A DNA stretch of 64,000 nucleotides from Zygnema cylindricum (lineage: Eukaryota; Streptophyta; Zygnematophyceae; Zygnematales; Zygnemataceae): the NCBI GenBank assembly GCA_037447655.1, contig JBBHKE010003445.1:9921-73920 (forward strand), read 5' to 3'. The translations under genes were made by a program, and so were the position numbers. The notes under the pieces are model-generated. The model did not search any database. It was not told the DNA's origin and saw only the letters and a program-made list of their open reading frames with translations. Position 1 is the first letter of the stretch. Each line of letters opens with the position of its first letter. Positions 60,190 to 64,000 of the stretch are shown in pieces.

Positions 60190-60730
60190 GGAATGTTGAC
60201 ACGACAAAGAAGTGGTGTTACAACAAAGTTATGTCGCTACAACGTAGTGATGTTTTGATGATGTTTTTTGGATTATTGTTACGACAAAGGATAATTATTA
60301 CGGCGGAGGATCTTTGTTATGACAAAGGATTATTAAGGATTATTGTTATGACAAACAATTATTGTTACAACAAAGGATTATTGTTACAACAAAGGATTAT
60401 TGTTACAACAAAGGATTTTTGATACAACAAAGGATTTTTGATGCGACAAAGTGATGTTGTTACAATAAAAGATTATTTGTTACGACAACAAGATGCGGTT
60501 ACGACAAAGGGTTCTTGTTTTTAAAGGATTATTTTTGCGACAAAGGATTGGAATATTAATATAACAAACTGATATGGTTACGACAAAAGGTTATTGTCCT
60601 GGCAAATGAGATGTGGTTATGAGGATTATTGTTCTTAAAGGATTATTGTTCTTTCAAAGGAGTGTCGTTACGACAAAGGATTATTGTCACGACAAAGGAT
60701 TGTTCTTACAAGAATGTGATGTTCGTATGA
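60190..60730 (+). repeat. Decaying 20-bp minisatellite after the helicase gene
   Basis: The unit GGATTATTGTTACAACAAA recurs at 20-base spacing, best preserved at 60340-60430 (three near-perfect units). Outward, units drift (GGATTTTTGATACAACAAA, TGATGTTGTTACAATAAA) and spacing becomes irregular. It starts 120 bases after the stop codon, so it may lie in the 3' UTR or just beyond. Confidence 0.85.
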
Positions 60731-60734
60731 CAAG

Positions 60735-62026
60735 GTGATGAAGTTATGACACAGGGACGTTGTTACGAGAAGGGATGTTGTACGGTTAGGAACCATTTTA
60801 TGCTTTCTTGGACCTTAGTACCATCCAATCTGGGTGCTGGGGATAAATTGAGCTATGTGTGTTATAGGTTGGGATTTGAATTTGATTTTTCACTCCCTAC
60901 AAGTAGTGGACGACGTATTATTGGCCGATGTTATTGTGTGGGAAAGCTTCTATTATAATTTTCATGATTCTTTTTTCTACTGCAAGGGGGCTTTTAAAGT
61001 GAGGTTTTTACGAGATTCCTTGGAATCCAATCTCTACTTGGGAAAGAGAACTCAGAGAGGAGAAAAAGTACACGGCCGGGAGGGGCTCTGTTCTTTAGCA
61101 ATGAATTCTACCACATCCTTTGTAAACCTTCTGGATGAGGCTAAAAGTACATTTCAGTAAGATATTAAGCGATGATGAATTATCCAATGTTTGGGAGAAA
61201 AAACAAATAATGATGTCTTTGTTGTGGAGGTGCTCTTTGTCTTATTCCTTGCGTTTTACTCGTTACAAATGAATTTGTAAATTTGAATTGTGTTCATGGA
61301 GGAGACTGAGAATTGCTAGCTGTGTTATGTATGCAATTACAGTATCAATTTCTTAGGGCCCCTGATCATACAATTGCTTTTGTGATGTTAAATGCTATTT
61401 CTTCAGGTGAAAATTGTTGCATATTGCATATATTAAATGACTGATGGCTTCATGGAAAGCAAAAGAAAGATAAGAGGGAAAATAAAGGTGAAAATTGTCA
61501 CATGATTAAAGCTGCTGTTTAGATCACGTAACACTTCATGAACTGTTTACAAAACCTTTTCGTGAACTGTTACCTTGTTTGTTCAAACTCTCACCCCATT
61601 CACTACAACAATTGCTTACCGATTTAGAAAAATCACATACCTGGCGGAATCTTCCCAAAATTCTCTCCGAATGAGCAGGCATGTCTGAGTCTACACCTAA
61701 ATTTCGTGCAACTTTTCAACAACCGATAGCTACACTCAGTCCAAACGTGAAATTGTAATATTAAGTAATACGTGGAACCATTAAACCGCCTACATATGTA
61801 GCTTTTAGTATGAAACCACGTACAAACTGAAGGTTGTGCATACAAAACATAAAGCGCGTATAATGCTCGAACTGATGAATCGTATTTTTGTTCTATGGCT
61901 AAGATATGTTGTTTATTGGTCAACATTTATATACGACCCTTGCAGCATTAACAATTGGGAAACTAAGGGTCAAAATCCATCACACATTTCTGTAATTGTA
62001 CGGCCAACTCTACAGACCAGGTCGAT
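60735..62026. other. Intergenic DNA
   Basis: No gene or repeat could be supported. Confidence 0.4.
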
Positions 62027-62801
62027 TGAGGGTAACCTTCCATCAGGCGAAAAGTGGGGTTGTTTACTGGAGAAAGTACCTTTCCGTACTAAGCCGTACT
62101 GTTTTTTTTTTTTTTTTACAAAAGGTGTTTACCAGAAATTCGTTAAGATTCTCCAGACATTTTGGCAAAAGTTCCACCGACCGATTTTGAAATTTCGACG
62201 CAAACACCCCTTCTATCCAGTACCTGGCGAGTCTCCTCCGACTGTCCTCAGGAGGACACTTTGCGCTTACTGGATGCGTGTATTGGCCCACTTGTAAAAG
62301 TCAGAGTTGATCCACGACGGACGTGAAGCTATAAACTAACATGTGTCAAATGGCGTGTACTTTTTGACATCAAAGCCACCCTGTTTGACGACAAAATCTT
62401 GGTTGTAGGACATCCTGTCACGCCTCCGCTGGTACAGCGATAATACATGAACCTACAAATGGTACATTTATGGACATTTGTACGAATTTTCATTTTGCAA
62501 CGGTTTTCGTGACTGTTGGTACAACGACAAATATAAGGATGTACGGATTGTACATTAGCGTGACGCTACTAGATATTTTAATCTGGGTCCGCCCGTACAG
62601 ATACGCAGTTGAGATTTTGTACTTTTCAAATCTTTCATTAATCCCGGGCGGCTCAACAGGTTCCTACGTGGTACCAATCGCAATCTAACACGTAAGCGAT
62701 TTTTGCTTCACATGCACTACCTGATGGAAAGGTGTTACAAATATTACTGCCAGTAAACGTGACCGTACGATTAGGGAACGCCTGATGGAAGGTTACCCTG
62801 A
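62027..62801. mobile_element. TIR element with internal hairpin, copy 3
   Basis: Left end TGAGGGTAACCTTCCATCAG (then GCG), right end CGCCTGATGGAAGGTTACCC (then TGA): a near-perfect inverted repeat of about 23 bp. GTCGAT flanks both sides (62021-62026 and 62802-62807), a possible 6-bp target duplication. Hairpin H4 at 62243-62258 (TGTCCTC, loop AG, GAGGACA) stands inside a wider CCAGTA…TACTGG pairing. No transposase. Confidence 0.75.
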
Positions 62802-62814
62802 GTCGATGTTCCAT

Positions 62815-63505
62815 CACGAAGAATCTGTAAGCCACGTGTTCTAAATCGACTGGCGCCACGCAAGCTACGATCCGATATTGAATATCTTTTAGATTTTTAG
62901 CACCGACAAACTTAGCTTCAAATCTTCACTTTCGTACCATGTACCTTCATACGAAGTAATCATAACTTTTAAAATATAACTCCAAATAGCGTGATTCTTT
63001 TGCGGGCGTCTACCAAATTTAGTACTCTATAATCATAACACCTAAATACCCCTTTATAAACAAGTTCGATCCGCTATTGCTGTTACAGAAATAGTGTGAC
63101 GAACAATAATTATCGAAAATAGCGTGACAAAGGAATGTTACGAAATTACGTTTTTATTTTCGGTTGTATTTTGGAAAGCGCGTGTCATGTGCAAATCTTA
63201 AGATTTTTTGTTGGTTTTCCATCATGACACGTAGCTTAATCGTCCAGCGTGTCACGGTTTTTTTCTTCTGTATCTGCCAACCCACCTCCTCGAGGTGGGT
63301 TGACAGTTACAAAGATAAATGAAGCGAACTCTTTGCAAATGAACATCCGACGGCCAGTATTACCTCCAAGACCTTCGGAGAGTATTGGCAAGATTCTCTG
63401 TAATGTTGTTTTTCGTATAAAAACAAAATAGGCGGTACGATTTGGTACGGAGAGTCGCGGATTTCTGTAAACTTCCCCACTTTTCGCCTGATGGAACGTT
63501 ACCCT
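62815..63505 (-). mobile_element. TIR element with internal hairpin, copy 4 (left border approximate)
   Basis: The right end at 63505 (minus strand AGGGTAACGTTCCATCAGGC, GAAAAGTGGGG) and the interior match copy 1 in inverse orientation over most of its length (GACACGCTGGA, CGTCACACTATTT). Hairpin H5 at 63274-63306: inner arms AACCCACCTC and GAGGTGGGTT with loop CTC, extended by CTGCC/GACAG to a 15-bp stem with one mismatch. Confidence 0.65.
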
Positions 63506-64000
63506 AAGACCCGTATGGTTAAATCGTAAACATTGCAAGCATCATGCATTCAGGACGATGGTGAACATGCTCTCCCACATTTTTCATGTTTACTTTCACA
63601 ATGTATAATCTTCCAAACAGCAATTCTTAATATTCGGGAATTGTGAATAATTTTTGTTCATGTCAATAACAAATTTTGCCTAAAAGTCTCTATGACCAAG
63701 GACTGGTGTATCTCAGCAACAGGTGTATTCTACTAAACCAGTGTAGGTTATACCTTATGATTAATATGTCTCATAGTATGTCTCATCTTGCTTAAAACAT
63801 TACAATATTCCCAGCTCGACTACACAAAATGCAGTAGATTTCCCATCTTTACAGTCAAAAGCATTTTTATGCCCAGTTTAACTTCAACCTTGGGAACAAA
63901 CAGGATTGCAAGTCGCCTACCCCTCTCGTGACCAAAGCGACAGTCAGTCCACCTGAATGGTGACAGCGACAATGGTGAGAAGAGGGGAAATGAAAAAAGA
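63506..64000. other. Intergenic DNA at the window end
   Basis: Nothing recognised. Confidence 0.4.

Noticed and set aside
60190-60730. CRISPR-like appearance of the regularly spaced repeat
   Set aside because: Units are contiguous without unique spacers and lie beside a plant gene; this is a minisatellite.

Overview
The window is nuclear DNA from a green plant (streptophyte). It holds three intron-containing protein genes, all on the + strand, separated by transposon-rich, AT-rich DNA. The genes were assembled by hand from open frames plus GT-AG junctions that keep phase. They are (i) 1657-11572, an NST1-like (stress response protein NST1 type) nuclear-looking protein of 8 exons; (ii) 17229-21579, the peroxisomal AAA ATPase PEX1 in only 3 exons; (iii) 50006-60072, a DEAD-box RNA helicase of the RH7/DDX21 (Gu) group in 15 exons. 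All three resemble land-plant homologues along their length. Exact placement (bryophyte, lycophyte, fern or streptophyte alga) cannot be settled from the sequence.

Layout: 1-1656 upstream DNA; 1657-11572 NST1-like gene; 11573-16947 intergenic DNA with a (TA)60 microsatellite, a hAT-type MITE with a perfect 8-bp target duplication and a second small inverted-repeat family; 16948-17106 a 52-codon cysteine-rich ORF just upstream of PEX1; 17229-21579 PEX1; 22300-24540 a decayed non-LTR retrotransposon; 24612-27400 tandem MITEs, an assembly gap and copies of a TIR family carrying hairpins; 28190-28930 a second LINE-like relic; 30241-42818 a Ty1/copia element whose 3' LTR is split by a complete, oppositely oriented copia element (35484-41928); 42819-43006 a PIF/Harbinger transposase fragment; 43007-48169 a third, 3'-truncated copia element; 49735-60072 the helicase gene with a GA-rich leader; 60190-60730 a 20-bp minisatellite; 62027-63505 more copies of the hairpin-bearing TIR family.

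The most striking observation concerns the three copia elements. In each one the 5' LTR is followed immediately by GGTTATGGGCC(CAC), which is complementary to the anticodon arm of initiator tRNA-Met. This is the half-tRNA priming arrangement known from Drosophila copia, not the usual 3'-CCA-end site of plant elements. In all three the gag ATG lies inside the LTR and the reading frame runs through the primer-binding site, which is translated as Val-Met-Gly. Other points of interest are a fossil duplicate of a helicase exon with only synonymous changes, hairpin cassettes whose stems differ between copies but remain paired, antisense tRNA-like segments in two LTR families, and a PEX1 D1 domain without a recognisable P-loop.

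The three cellular genes are not functionally linked: RNA or nuclear function, peroxisome biogenesis, and ribosome/RNA metabolism.
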